NCBI GenBank assembly: GCA_905331475.1
Contig: CAJNYU010001982.1
Location: forward strand, 174,125 to 238,124
DNA length: 64,000 nucleotides
Direction of reading: 5' to 3'
DNA from: Rotaria socialis
Lineage: Eukaryota; Rotifera; Eurotatoria; Philodinida; Philodinidae
Below, piece by piece: positions 13,801 to 25,029 of the stretch; within the stretch, counting starts at the first letter, position 1, and every line of letters begins with the position of its first letter. A program made the position numbers and the translations under genes. The notes below the pieces were generated by a model. That model ran no database searches, was not told where the DNA came from, and saw nothing but the letters and a program-made list of their open reading frames with translations.

Positions 13801-13906
13801 GAAAATATTTTATTGAATTTCCATTTGTATCAATACTTTGCATAGCCATAACAGCTACTGATATTGCAGATGAATCAATGTATGTGGTTGTATTTAATTT
13901 TGGCAT
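10852..13906 (-). CDS. Class A (rhodopsin-like) GPCR, FMRFamide-receptor-like
   Basis: Three exons: 13906-13695, 13616-13446 and 11887-10852. Phases match and give 472 residues ending in TGA. The N-terminus has glycosylation sequon NTT. TM1 contains the GN signature (IIFGFIGNSISCYVFV), and TM2 carries the conserved Asp (LSISDNGYLICL). A Cys opens TM3 (GICQITVYL). The DRY motif appears as ERF in TERFVVVAYPLKR. TM5 and TM6 follow (KMLLIISTTFLLLNTPMHLL), and TM7 has NFSINFFLYSLCG in place of NPxxY. A basic, Ser-rich tail of over 100 residues follows. These features fit the divergent neuropeptide receptors often annotated as FMRFamide receptors in protostomes; the ligand cannot be read from sequence. 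The second intron is 1.56 kb and holds a GA microsatellite. The receptor should act at the plasma membrane through G proteins. Confidence 0.9.
11931..11952. repeat. (GA)n microsatellite in GPCR intron 2
   Basis: Eleven uninterrupted GA dinucleotides, 44 nt inside the intron from the 3' acceptor side of exon 3. Confidence 0.9.
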
Positions 13907-13983
13907 TCTAATCTAAAGAGCATGAATTTTTACGGTTTCGAAATTAAAAATCTATTTTTTGTTCTGTATTGTTAAATACTCCA

Positions 13984-14007
13984 TAGTAGTAGTAGTAGTA
14001 GTAGTAC
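13984..14007. repeat. (AGT)n trinucleotide tract
   Basis: Seven to eight AGT units about 80 bp upstream of the GPCR start codon on the other strand, in its presumed 5' flank or promoter. Confidence 0.85.
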
Positions 14008-16018
14008 ATGAGAAAAGAGCGATTGTCTTACTATTCTATTAATAGGTATATCATCAGAAACCAGTTGTAAATTTATCGAGCGATGATGGATAATGTGTAC
14101 GAAGAATAAAATAATTATTAAGAACTACGAATGGGTATTCCTAATGATAATATAAGTTTAACAGAACGCAAAAAACGACAAGGAAAATCAACGCATTCAT
14201 ATAAACGGTAGCATAAATTGCCCAGAAAAATAGACAACAGGATACTAACAGCTAGACTCATAAACAAAAGCATATCATGGTTTTAGTTCGGTCTGTAATT
14301 AGAGGAAAAAAAAGAGTACACAAGAATCTCATTGATTTTATGATTCAAGAAGAAAGCATTTATGTATCATCTATCTGCTTACGTTGTTGCACTTGAAGAT
14401 CAATCCGTGTCGGATATAATTCTAGATTCTTTTTCTTCGGTCTATTCTAATATGAAGAAAAACAAAAGGATCTATGCTTAAATTGTTGTTTAATCAACTA
14501 TATACGAATCAAAAAGATTCTCTCAGATGTCTATCTTCTACTCGTTGTACTAGGCTTTTTATTCTGACTAGAACTTTTATTAGTAGAATTATTATGAAGA
14601 ATACGATATGCTTTAAAAGAGACTTTTCTTTTCCTTGTGTGGCGGAAGTATTTTTTTATAGACTTCAACATGCATTATTCCGTACGTTTTATATTGTTAA
14701 CAGAAATAGATTCTTTAATTGACAACACTTCACCATCGTTATATACGTCGAGAAAATAATAAAGCAGAGAGAGAAAACAGCGAAATACACATAGTTTTCA
14801 AAATAATTATTATTTACATAGTTGATTAGTTCTTCATTGTTTTTTTCTTACGCATTGACATTTAACTAATTCATGTCACTGAACTTCTTTTTCGAGGTAG
14901 ATATAATCGAGCACTCACCGTCACCGTCGTCTTTTATTTCTCATTTTAACGTCAATCATGCACAACGTTTTTCTTACATGCATGTATTTCTGTGTTTATG
15001 ATTCGTACTTGCATTGAATTTATTGTTAAACAAACAAGGTCATTAACCCATCGGATACTTGTTCATTTTCTTTTAATGAGCCTCCAACAGTATAATTGAA
15101 GGAAAAAATAAAAGTAATATTTGTATCATTAACGTCTATATACCGATATCATCGGTTGCATGCAGATCGCGTACCTAAAGCATTAGATTACCTGTCGTCG
15201 TCAAAAATTATCTATTACCCCTGGACGTAAAATGAGAGATAGATAAATACAATCTAGTGTAGCAATGACAAACACACAGCAGCTTCGAACATATGTGCAT
15301 GCACTTATCATCAAAAATGATAATCGATATACTACTGGATGTAGTATTACGATTTATTTGTGCATTTAGCATATCTTTTTGAACGACTGTCATGACCATG
15401 AAAATCGATATTATGAACATGTCTTAGTTTCAGAAGATATAGTAATACGGAAATTATATACGCTATAGTAGTAGAAATGGTGAAGCTTTTAATGCCAAAC
15501 AGGAGAACGTATAGGCACTACTACCATCAGAGAATCAAATTAAGACCTTGGCTAATTGAGACATATACATACATTATGGGCTAAGGTCACCGACACCGCA
15601 CATATCGGCCAGTCCTCCTTAGAATAAGCTCACTCTCCTTCTTTTCTCTTTTGTTTAACCTTCGCTTGTCGGCTGCGATTACGCGACAGCTTTCAGCTTG
15701 CCGAATAAAATACAGACAACCAGCATATCATAACTACTAGACAAGTATAAGGTGGAGTAGATATTCTAATCTGTACCTTATATTAACTTACATTAGTCAA
15801 TAATGTTACTATATTAATCAAATATAATGATTCATCGATTGTAAATCGATCGGGAATGAACTAAAATAGACTATTGATGAAAGAAATGAGATTATCATCT
15901 CCATCGAAGACTCAAGATGTTACTACTTGAATGATGTTTCATAGTTCGTCCTTTAATATGTTAACTGAGAAAAAGATTTTTCCTGTTGTTGTTATATGAT
16001 GGCTTATGTCTCTTTAAA

Positions 16019-16689
16019 TTAAGTTATATGATAAGATCGTACGAATGAGCTCCCAATAATGTCAAAGAAAATGCCACCATGTCGATATTGAATTCTATCA
16101 TAGACAAAAGTAACACGTCCTTTTTTGTTGCGCTGATGCATAATGACTTTTATGTTGTTAAACATATGCTGTTGTCATACTTCCTTCTAGCATAATTTTC
16201 TCAATAAGATCATGGATCGATATGCATATAATAGAAGAAAATTCCAAGCAAATGAGAGAATATTGGACAGATAGTCAATATATAAATATATGTATTCAAC
16301 AATTGACGTCCATGAACATCAATCACCTGCCTATCGTATACAGCTTGCAAGGTTAACATACCAATACCAAGCGATTGAATCATATTATATGAACAAGTAT
16401 GGTGAAGGGTAATCATATCGTTCTACAAGTTTTATACCACGATCAAATATTATTTATAGAAAATTTATTTATATGAAATTTTAATATTGCTAATCATCTA
16501 AGTTCAGGTGATGGACATCAAGGTTCAATATTTGTTGTCTCTTTGAACTATTATAATGGAGGAACTCAATATTGTATATATGCATATGTATATCGCCTTT
16601 CCGATAAATACATATACGACAATGTCTATGAAGATGCATTTAATGTTGTAGCAGAGATAGATATGGATACGTTTATTCTATTTACATAA
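16019..16689. other. Cluster of weak coding-like segments, unrecognised
   Basis: Three short open stretches look more protein-like than their surroundings but cannot be joined into a gene. On minus, 16416-16210 encodes a hydrophobic 68-residue stretch (with LLNTYIYILTICPIFSHLLG), preceded by an acceptor-like TTGTAG. On minus, 16165-16019 encodes 48 residues including GRVTFVYDRIQYRHGG. On plus, 16503-16689 follows a TCTAAG acceptor-like site and reads GDGHQGSIFVVSLNYYNGG to a TAA stop. No family is recognised. The segments may be fragments of a decayed gene or element, or chance. Confidence 0.15.
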
Positions 16690-17512
16690 TGAAACTGTTA
16701 TTTGGTAGCATATTTGCGTTCCGGCCTTGACTTTTTTTTTTATTCATAAAATATTGTATACACTACTTAACTAATCTCTCTGTATACATATAATGATGAA
16801 AAACAATTCTAAATATGCCAATTTTGATTGAGATATATTAAAATAATTTACATCATGTTTATATAAAAATTCAGTGAGCTCCTATTCAACTCATTTTTGT
16901 CCTTGCAAAAAATATTGTCATCGTGACAAATCAGAGATAAAAAGTGCAAAAGTTGATGATGTTTTTTGTTTTGTTTTGATCGCAAATCACGGAGGGTTAC
17001 TCTACTTATATGTATTTCCTATATTTTTGTAAACTGAAACATCGTTGAATTTTTATTTTCTTTTTTTTCTTAATTAAATACTTAAAAAGAGAAAAATCTT
17101 ACCAGAATAAATCGTAAGAACGTTCATAATCTAGTACTTCTCATTTTTCTACTATTCAATATCGTACTCCTCCAGGTCTTCATATATCTTCGTCTTAACT
17201 AAGAATATACTTGTCAAGCAGTGACAGTGATTCTTTTTCAATATGTCTCAACTGTGTAGAAGTATCTCAACCTTAATGCAATGTCAAAGAATGATGCGAC
17301 TTATTCTTTTTAGGTACTGAAAAAAAATTAAACAGTAAATTATCTGATGAAGTTAGTTTGATATTTAGTTTATAAGAAAAAGAAACATTTTAGTCATAAA
17401 CTAGTCTGTACATTAGTATTCCCTTGTTTTACTCAATTGGATTTGATGCTTTTGTATTAACATTTATAATACTATTCAAGATCACTGTTATGATGTTCGT
17501 AGAATAGGTCGT

Positions 17513-17738
17513 TAAGCCCCTATACAGAATAGAAGCCCACCCGTTGGGTTAGATTTCTCCGTTGAAAATCAAGGTTTACTTCATGAAAAATGAACTAAAG
17601 TCGATGAAAAATGAAAGGATGAACATTTCTCTATCAAATAACGTCAAAAACTGGCATCAGAGCATGCTTTGTTACAAAATTATAGCTTGCGGAACAGAGG
17701 CACCACCCATGAACTTCTATTCTCTAAGGGGGTTTAGT
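17513..17738. mobile_element. MITE-like element, about 225 bp
   Basis: The left end (AAGCCCCTATACAGAATAGAAG) is matched in reverse complement by the right end (CTTCTATTCTCTAAGGGGG), with a shared core AGAATAGAAG and C-run. The outer bases are TTAA on the left and TTAG/TTAA on the right, which hints at a TTAA or TWA target but does not fix it. There is no coding capacity, so it is probably a non-autonomous DNA transposon relic. Confidence 0.4.
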
Positions 17739-18541
17739 TAATATCAATCACTCTTGAAAAACTCTCTATACTAGAGAAGTTAATTGATATCAGTAGATAT
17801 ATTAATAATAATAAAAAGTGACTTATCTTACGTAACTGTTTTTGTAGCATCGGTATAACAAGGTTGAACGCAACTAGACGAGAAAGAGAGAAAAAAGGAC
17901 GACACCAACTGATTCTTTCTTTATGATATGCGCAAGAAAAAAGAGCTAAATTGAACATAGATTGTCGATATTCATTTTAACAAAATTAATTGGAAAAAAA
18001 CTTGACAGAAAGAAAAACGGTATCAACTTTTCATTTTAAGTTTACACTAACTCACCGTACAATGACGATCTCTAATTATTGTTGCGTGAAGTTGAAAATA
18101 TATATTAGAGGTTAAGGTCAGTTTAACACAAAGTATTTCACATGAGAATTTCGAGCTTGTTTTTATGAAAAATTTTAAATCAACAATGAAAAATTCTCAA
18201 CAATCAATAATGCTTATTCTCATCAAAATATAAGAAATCAACTCTGTAGATTCTCATATCTTCTTATTGTTAGTATTAACATTTTTCTGCACGTTGTAAT
18301 GCCTTTAATTTTGTAAGAAAAGAATTTCAATAAAGACAGTATTAAACTTACAAAGTATTGTCTAGAAATTCTATGTTTTCTGAAGAAATTCAGGAAAATT
18401 CGGTTTAATATCAGTAATTGAGAATCAAAAGACAAAAAGGTTTGAAATAGAAACTCGTATATTAATAGCAATATTGATGAATAACAAATGAAATTCCACT
18501 GTGTAATTCTTAACTGTTTCATATTATATAATTATTCTTCC

Positions 18542-19072
18542 TTTTTGTGTACTCAAAAAGTGAGTACACTCTAGAATCGGTCAATGTGCCCGTCCGTCCG
18601 GCCATAGGCACGATAACTTTCGAAAGGAGAGGCAGATCGTGATGAAATTTTCCACACAGTTCAATCTCATGAATATCTCGGTCGAGTTCGAAGATGAGAA
18701 GGATCCGTCAAGAAATGGTTGAGTTATCGAAAAAATTGTCATTTTTGATCAGACCATCCCTGAGGAAGGGATACAGGGATTTCTTTTTTAAAAAACAAAT
18801 TTTTCTCAGAACTATTCACAACATATATAAATCGACTCAGTTTTTAACGCTGATTCCGAATCTGATATTAGTTTTGAACTAAATCGTAGCTTTCTAACGA
18901 AACATCGCCTGAAAAATGTCTCAAAATGCACAAAAACTGCAACCAGAAATCAAATCGCCTAGTTTCTCATGATAATTTTGGTGTTCAGATATTCTAGAAT
19001 GACTCGTATGTCCCATGCACTTTTTGCAGCACACATAACTCTCGGATGAAATCCGAAGTTTTCACATTTATT
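18542..19072 (+). repeat. Dispersed 0.5-kb repeat, copy 1
   Basis: First of three copies (others 56321-56842 on minus and 63618-64000 on plus). It opens with hairpin GTGTACTCA-AAAAG-TGAGTACAC at 18547-18569 and closes near hairpin CGGAT-GAA-ATCCG. A 62-codon open frame (18694-18882) survives in all copies but has no recognisable domain, so the element is treated as non-coding and non-autonomous. This copy is more diverged than the other two: for example it has extra CCGTCCG near its start and differs at many positions where the others agree. Confidence 0.85.
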
Positions 19073-19079
19073 ATCTTTC

Positions 19080-19244
19080 GATGTTTGAATTTTTCATTCA
19101 GAAAAAGCAAAATCATATGCTTCGTTCTGGAAACGAACCCAAGACACAACATCTGGTTAACCGGACCAGTGCTCTTACCATCGAGCTACCAAAACACGAT
19201 TAAACATACCATTTTTATTTTTCTGAATGAAAAATTCAAACATC
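19080..19244. repeat. 165-bp hairpin with perfect 27-bp arms
   Basis: Arms at 19080-19106 and 19218-19244 are exact reverse complements (starting GATGTTTGAATTTTTCATTC). The loop between them holds the tRNA-like sequence at 19118-19195. It begins 8 bp after the end of dispersed-repeat copy 1, but the hairpin is absent beside copy 2, so it is an independent insertion. Confidence 0.85.
19118..19195 (-). pseudogene. tRNA-like sequence (tRNA-Thr-like, anticodon GGU) in a hairpin loop
   Basis: On minus the sequence reads as a cloverleaf. Acceptor GTTTTGG pairs 6 of 7 with ACGAAGC. The D-arm is GCTC-GATGGTAA-GAGC. The anticodon stem CTGGT/ACCAG has loop CCGGTTA, implying anticodon GGT. The T-loop region is GGGTTCGTTTCC. 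Departures from a working tRNA are C instead of U at position 33, a weak T-stem and a changed A in the B box. It is therefore a decayed tRNA or the tRNA-derived head of a SINE, not a confident functional gene. Confidence 0.55.
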
Positions 19245-22200
19245 AAAAAATAAAAAGGAAGAATAATTATATCACATGAAACATATACAATTCCTTCTAA
19301 CATCTATTAATTTTTGTAATTCGTAAAGGCACCATTACATACTATGCCGTCAGCCAATAATCTTTTCATTTCAGAAGCTTTAACAATCAAGCTCTGAATG
19401 ACGGCTTTTCCATCTATCCACTTGCCTGTAGTACCACTACAGGTGATATCTTATCCAATTTATCCAAAAAGACCTCGGCAAAAAAAAAAGAATAAATTTT
19501 ATACTGAATCAATGATATTAAACCTCGTAATAACTCTGAATATAAAATAATATGCATCGACTAAATACTAAAGGATAGCAAACATCCGTACCAAAAAAGG
19601 CATGATATTATAATTATACACTGAAGTCTGGCCTAGGGATACGTCATCTTATGATCTTTAGCACAAGCGATCATCTATTTCAGCACTGATGGATGATTAA
19701 CTTCTCTATTTTGACAAAAAAAAATACTCGTCGAAACTTGTCACACAGATGTTGGTGGATCGAACAACACAGTATGTATTGTCTAGATTCTTCTTGCCGT
19801 TCACTGGCACTTAATCTTTCGAGTCATTCATTGAGTTTTTTTTTCGAAAAAAACATCAAATTTATCAAATGGTATCTTTTTAGTTGATTCTATTTGGAAA
19901 ATGTAAGTAAAAGATGTATTCTGAAGTTATATTCCGACTTTTTTTGAGTACGTTCGATCATTATTATTCTAGTTAACGTGTTATCTTTCGTATTAAAATT
20001 TTACTTAACTATTGACTGTATGCTATCAAAATTAAAAAACCAAATCACAGTTTCACCAACAATTAAAAAGCGAATGTGTAAAGAAAAGAATCTTGCTAGT
20101 TTGTGACTAAATATTGTATCAATTAAATGTACGCTAGCTCGCGGGCTAGCTCACTGTCAAAGTAAAAAACTAGACTTAATTTTAATGTAGATTAAATGGA
20201 GCTTCGAACTGGTCGGTGCAAAAGAATTGGTTACCAGTATTTATGTTATGTAAACGACTAGAAACGATCATATAGAGCTCACTTATACACTGTATTTAAT
20301 CATAGCCATTATCCTTGAATATTATCAAAGCTCTTCGTTTACAATTACAGAATTAAGACTTCAGGACTATTCGTCTATGAATAGCATAGAATTCAATATC
20401 CGAAATCTAGTCATGTTTAAAATACACCTTCTGATTACTGGATATATTATGAACATTGACGTGCGTTTACTTTTTACCATAACTCTGCGATAATCTTACA
20501 ACTTCTAATAAAATATATTTTTTTTTCGTACAAACTCAAATATTTGCTGTTAAATTGGACAAAATATTGACATAGTAGAAAGTTACTTACTAGTGGTAAA
20601 CGTAAGTCAGTTCTATTTTGATTATATATGATATGGCCTTCGATTATTGTTTAGGTTGGTCATGATTGTTTATCCTCGCTGCACACTGTCATAATAAAGA
20701 GAAGATAACTGATAAATATCACGGCTTGTATTCTAGGAAGAGAAAGTGCAGTAATTTGTTTAGCAAGCTTTATTCTAATGAAATACGACAAGATGTCAAG
20801 TATTTTCCCCCACTAATTCAAGAAAATGACGTAATGATGTTAATGGGAGGTTAAAAAAATTCCTGTTGTAAAATTTGTTCATCTGGAAAAAATGTTTTAC
20901 ACCTTGTAAGGTCTGATCTACTGTCAGTATCGTTTTAGTTTGAAAGGTTAGAGAAGAAATATATTTCTATGGTGCCGAATTCATTTATACAGGATGTTTA
21001 CATTGATGAAAGTGACTTGGTTTAAAATATTTTATTATTTAATATCCGCTCAGAATAATGAAAAGATAATAATGAGCTCATTATAGTTATTGAAGCTCCA
21101 TTCGAATAAAAATAAAACGTGCGCAACTATTCGAAATAACAAAAAACTCACATACAGTTTCAGATCGATACGATTCGACATAGAAAATTCTGATAGTTTT
21201 CAGTAAATGAAAAATCTAGATTTAGCATTATTAGTGAGTAATAATAATAAAGCATTACGTGAGAAAACTCAATGTTAATTCGGATTCTCAACATCCAAAA
21301 ATTTCGTCAGTAGAGTTTTAAATTTTTGCATTGTTGATTTGTATAGATGCTCAAGTTTCTTTTCATAGAACAGTTCATGAACCTTAACAAAAGAATTCTA
21401 ATAATGCTCTTTTAAATTCATCCATCAGAGAAAATGAACTCGAGTATGTACTTTTGCCAGTTGAAAAACCCTTTTATCATTCTAGTGCTGATGAAATTCG
21501 TCTAACATTTTTCAGACAGATGTCAGAATAAAATGAAGGCTGTTTGTCATCTGAATACAGACTAATCTTTGGTAAAATATAAAACATCTCATTATTTCAC
21601 GTACAATGATTTGTTTTAATAATAATAATAAATGGTAACTAATCGAAATTCACAGGTGAACTTTTAAGAAATCTGTTAAGTTCAATTATCTGTGAGGCAT
21701 CTTTTCGCTGCATATTGTTTATCTATGCAAAATTTTCTAACATTTTCTCGTTACATTGTTGGTGTCATTTGATGAAGTGTTACCATTTACACTTTCGCAA
21801 TTGGAATAACTTTTGTCATTGAAACTTCTATTGCAATAGGACATTGTTAATGATTAAGATATGCGTAGTAATTGTCTCGCTATTTATCTAACTCTCGTGT
21901 TATCCTTGTTTGGTATTTTCTAGAAAAAAAGTGTACAATAAATTTAGACGCTGTTTGCTTTGTTGATGACTTCATCGTTATGTAGAGCATTTGTCAGTTG
22001 ATTTCTGCCGAGTGTTAGTGTTCTTGCTCCGAAGTATCATCATCAATATCACCTTCGAGAATCTATCCAATATAACGAATTATTTTTCTTATGTCAAGGG
22101 CGACTGTGGATAAACAAAAAATATTTTCTTAAATCAAAGATAATAACAGCTGGAACACCAATTCAAAAATGCCATTAGTTTAATGTCTTACTCATCTTAA

Positions 22201-22528
22201 ACATCGTGTCTATGTAATAGCATTGATATTGCTCTGTTACATCTTAATGTTGATTTATTTGCTAAACAGTCTTGTTTTGGTCTGAGACCTTGTATACAGG
22301 GATCGCCTTTCCGATGCTTGTTCTATTACAGTAGTTCATTAGTTTTGAAAGCTTTGCTCTACTATTTCATTAATAATCTTTTATTAATTTATATCTCAAG
22401 TATATGAATACATTCGTAGCTAATACTTTGATATCATGTGTGTTATATATTGCATTGATCTAATTGATCTTGACATATCTAATGAACGTAATTCTAATAA
22501 GTACATCAAGTTTTTCTAGAAGTGATAT

Positions 22529-22747
22529 CCAGTGAAAAATATTCGCTGACTTCAATCGAATTATTGTGCAACAAAATCCAATCCGCAATCCGATTGATAA
22601 TTTTCATTTTAATCGACCACCAACCAACCCAAACGTGATGTTATTGCTAGCCCGGTGGAAATTAGTTTGATTGAAATCGGATTGCGGATTGAATTTTGTT
22701 CCACAACCACGATAATTTGATTGAAATCAGCGAATATTTTTCACTGG
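22529..22747. mobile_element. 219-bp MITE with long terminal inverted repeats
   Basis: The first about 67 bp and the last about 75 bp are near-identical reverse complements. They start CCAGTGAAAAATATTCGCTG and reach the inner core CAATCCGCAATCCGATT, with only a few substitutions and one small indel. The middle is about 75 bp and non-coding. The CAGTG end resembles hAT termini, but the flanking 8-mers do not match, so superfamily and target duplication are unresolved. Confidence 0.75.
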
Positions 22748-25029
22748 GTAACAATACTCATAATGAATAGGATACTACAGAAACAAAAGTATCTAAAAAT
22801 TTTAATTTCTACTCTTAGAAATGCACATCCGAACTTCGTACGTATCGATCATTGGTCAAGATGATATTTATATAGATAAAATCAATCCATTATTGATTAA
22901 GATACGATATCAATGTAGTGAGAAAATATAATTTTGATTTGGAAAAGATAATCAATAGTGAAAATGATTTAAATTTTCTTATTTGATAACTACTGTGACG
23001 CTATTTAATCGTGTGTATCCTATAGGGAAAAGACGGTAAACTGTTAGAAAGATGAAAGTAGAAATGAAATGAACCGAAAGCTTCGCATATAAATAATCTG
23101 TTTTTACTTTTAAACAGAAATCTTTGATACTGTTAAGTACGTTCTTGTGAATTAGTAAGCAACAGAATGTAAACAAAAAACGGTCCCATATGGCTACTGG
23201 ATAAAGTTGATGTAAACGTATTTATTACACATATATTATATATTACTATATGACATTGGCATTTTTAAAGATATCTGTTTTGCTAAAAATAACAGCTGTC
23301 TATTATACAGAGCATGATAGTGTCTGAAATTTATTAATTATATAAGCGTAGAATGTAATTCAAAATTGAAGGTTGAAAATCATCGTATTTGCTTTAGAAT
23401 TGCATGCTGTAAAATTTTAATAGATCTATTGTGTAATGAACTTTTAAATTATGTATCTTTCTATTCAGTAATGAATGATAAATGTAAATGTAATAGGATT
23501 GAGTTTATTTTATTTGTCATAACGAATTGAAAAAGCTTTTTCAATACACTTTACAGTATGGATATAACAATAGCTAATCTATGTATCTGTTCGAAGTTTA
23601 CGGTGTTACTTGTTGGTAAGCTCTAGTTTTATTACTATGCTGCTCGTTAATTTTACATCAGTACTTACATGGTCAGCAAAATAGTGCACACATATATATG
23701 ATCAATCATTAATATATATATATATGCAACATGCATCTTGCATGAATAGTTTTTACATAACAACAAATGATATGTGTTATGGATAATCGACCTGTTTGCT
23801 TGATAGGAAAGTATTATTAGAGTGATTTATGTATTGTTTAATTTAAGCTATATCATGTTTTCTAATTGTTTTTCCTAATCATATAATCTCATATTATTGC
23901 AAAAATATTGATTTTTTGATTCTCGAACTTCATGTAGAATACAATTGAACTATGGTGTATATATGTAAAATTCGTCTATTATAATCATTATTATTATTTA
24001 TACTTCTATCTATTTTCATGTTTACCAAATAAAAATAGATGATATAATTATTACAAAATATAACAAATAATCAAAAATGTAATCTTGAACTTACTCCTGC
24101 ATGAATTTTGACAGACCATATTCTCAGCCACAGCCTGATGAACTGGCTCACGGCTGAAACTTTTTAATGTTTTATACTCTTAAAACCTTTCACATCTCAT
24201 ATGTGTACAGAAGTATTACTTTCAGAAGCTCTTGTTTCTTGATATGCTAGCTTAGATGCTTTCAAAAATCGTTTCAAATCTCATTTTAAATTATTCAAAA
24301 TATCCTAAGGAATTTGGTTCTGAGAAACTAAACACCGGCATCTGTTCGAGTGAGAACAAGAGGACCTGCGCCCCTCCGAAAATTTCGCTGATCTCTCCAC
24401 AGTATTTTCTTAACGCAAAGCATCCTAGATGTCTAACCTTCTAAAAGTTGGGTGTATTTTTTTCTAAAGAAGTTTTAAATTCTTCGTCCAAGAAACAAAA
24501 CCTACATGAAGCCCTATATATTAATTATGTGAATTTTATATGGCCGTAAAGGTTGTTTGTTATTTCAATTTATCGCTCTCATCTTGACCTTGGATGTAAA
24601 AGAACACAAAGAACCCCCGCTATTGAACTAAGTATGACACAGAATTCTTTCTCTGATAATCTTTTTATCAAAGAACTGAACCATTTATAGTTAAAAAATC
24701 ACGTGAAACCTTAGATAAAAATTGTGAAGAAGCAGCACTAACATTTTTTTTCTGTAGTCGAATCTATCTGTTCGATAGACTTTTATAATAAGAAAATAAA
24801 TAAAGATGCGTTTGATGTCTATCCGTTAAATTTATTATTATTTTTTTTTTATTTTGTGAATTTTACTCTATTACAAAAAAAACAAAAATGAAATTAAGAA
24901 AAACATTGTTAATTCATTGAATTTCTTCTTTTCATCATCATGATCATCATAAAAAAAAAAGAATAAATGAAGCAAACAAGAAATGAAACATTTATACAAA
25001 AAAAAACAAAAAACACGAATCTATCAAAA

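Larger units (their letters stand above)
13907..25029. other. Large gene-poor region
   Basis: About 11 kb between the GPCR and the BRCT gene. Itemised separately here: a trinucleotide tract, weak coding-like segments near 16 kb, a MITE-like element near 17.6 kb, a dispersed-repeat copy at 18.5 kb, a tRNA-like hairpin at 19.1 kb and a MITE at 22.5 kb. The remaining sequence shows only scattered short open frames with no splice or domain support, and I recognise nothing in it. Confidence 0.45.

Noticed and set aside
18238..18522. 94-codon minus-strand hydrophobic open frame
   Set aside because: Phe/Leu/Ile-rich composition expected from AT-rich DNA; no splice or domain evidence.
19118..19195. 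Functional tRNA-Thr gene
   Set aside because: C at position 33, imperfect T-stem and B box; listed as tRNA-like instead.
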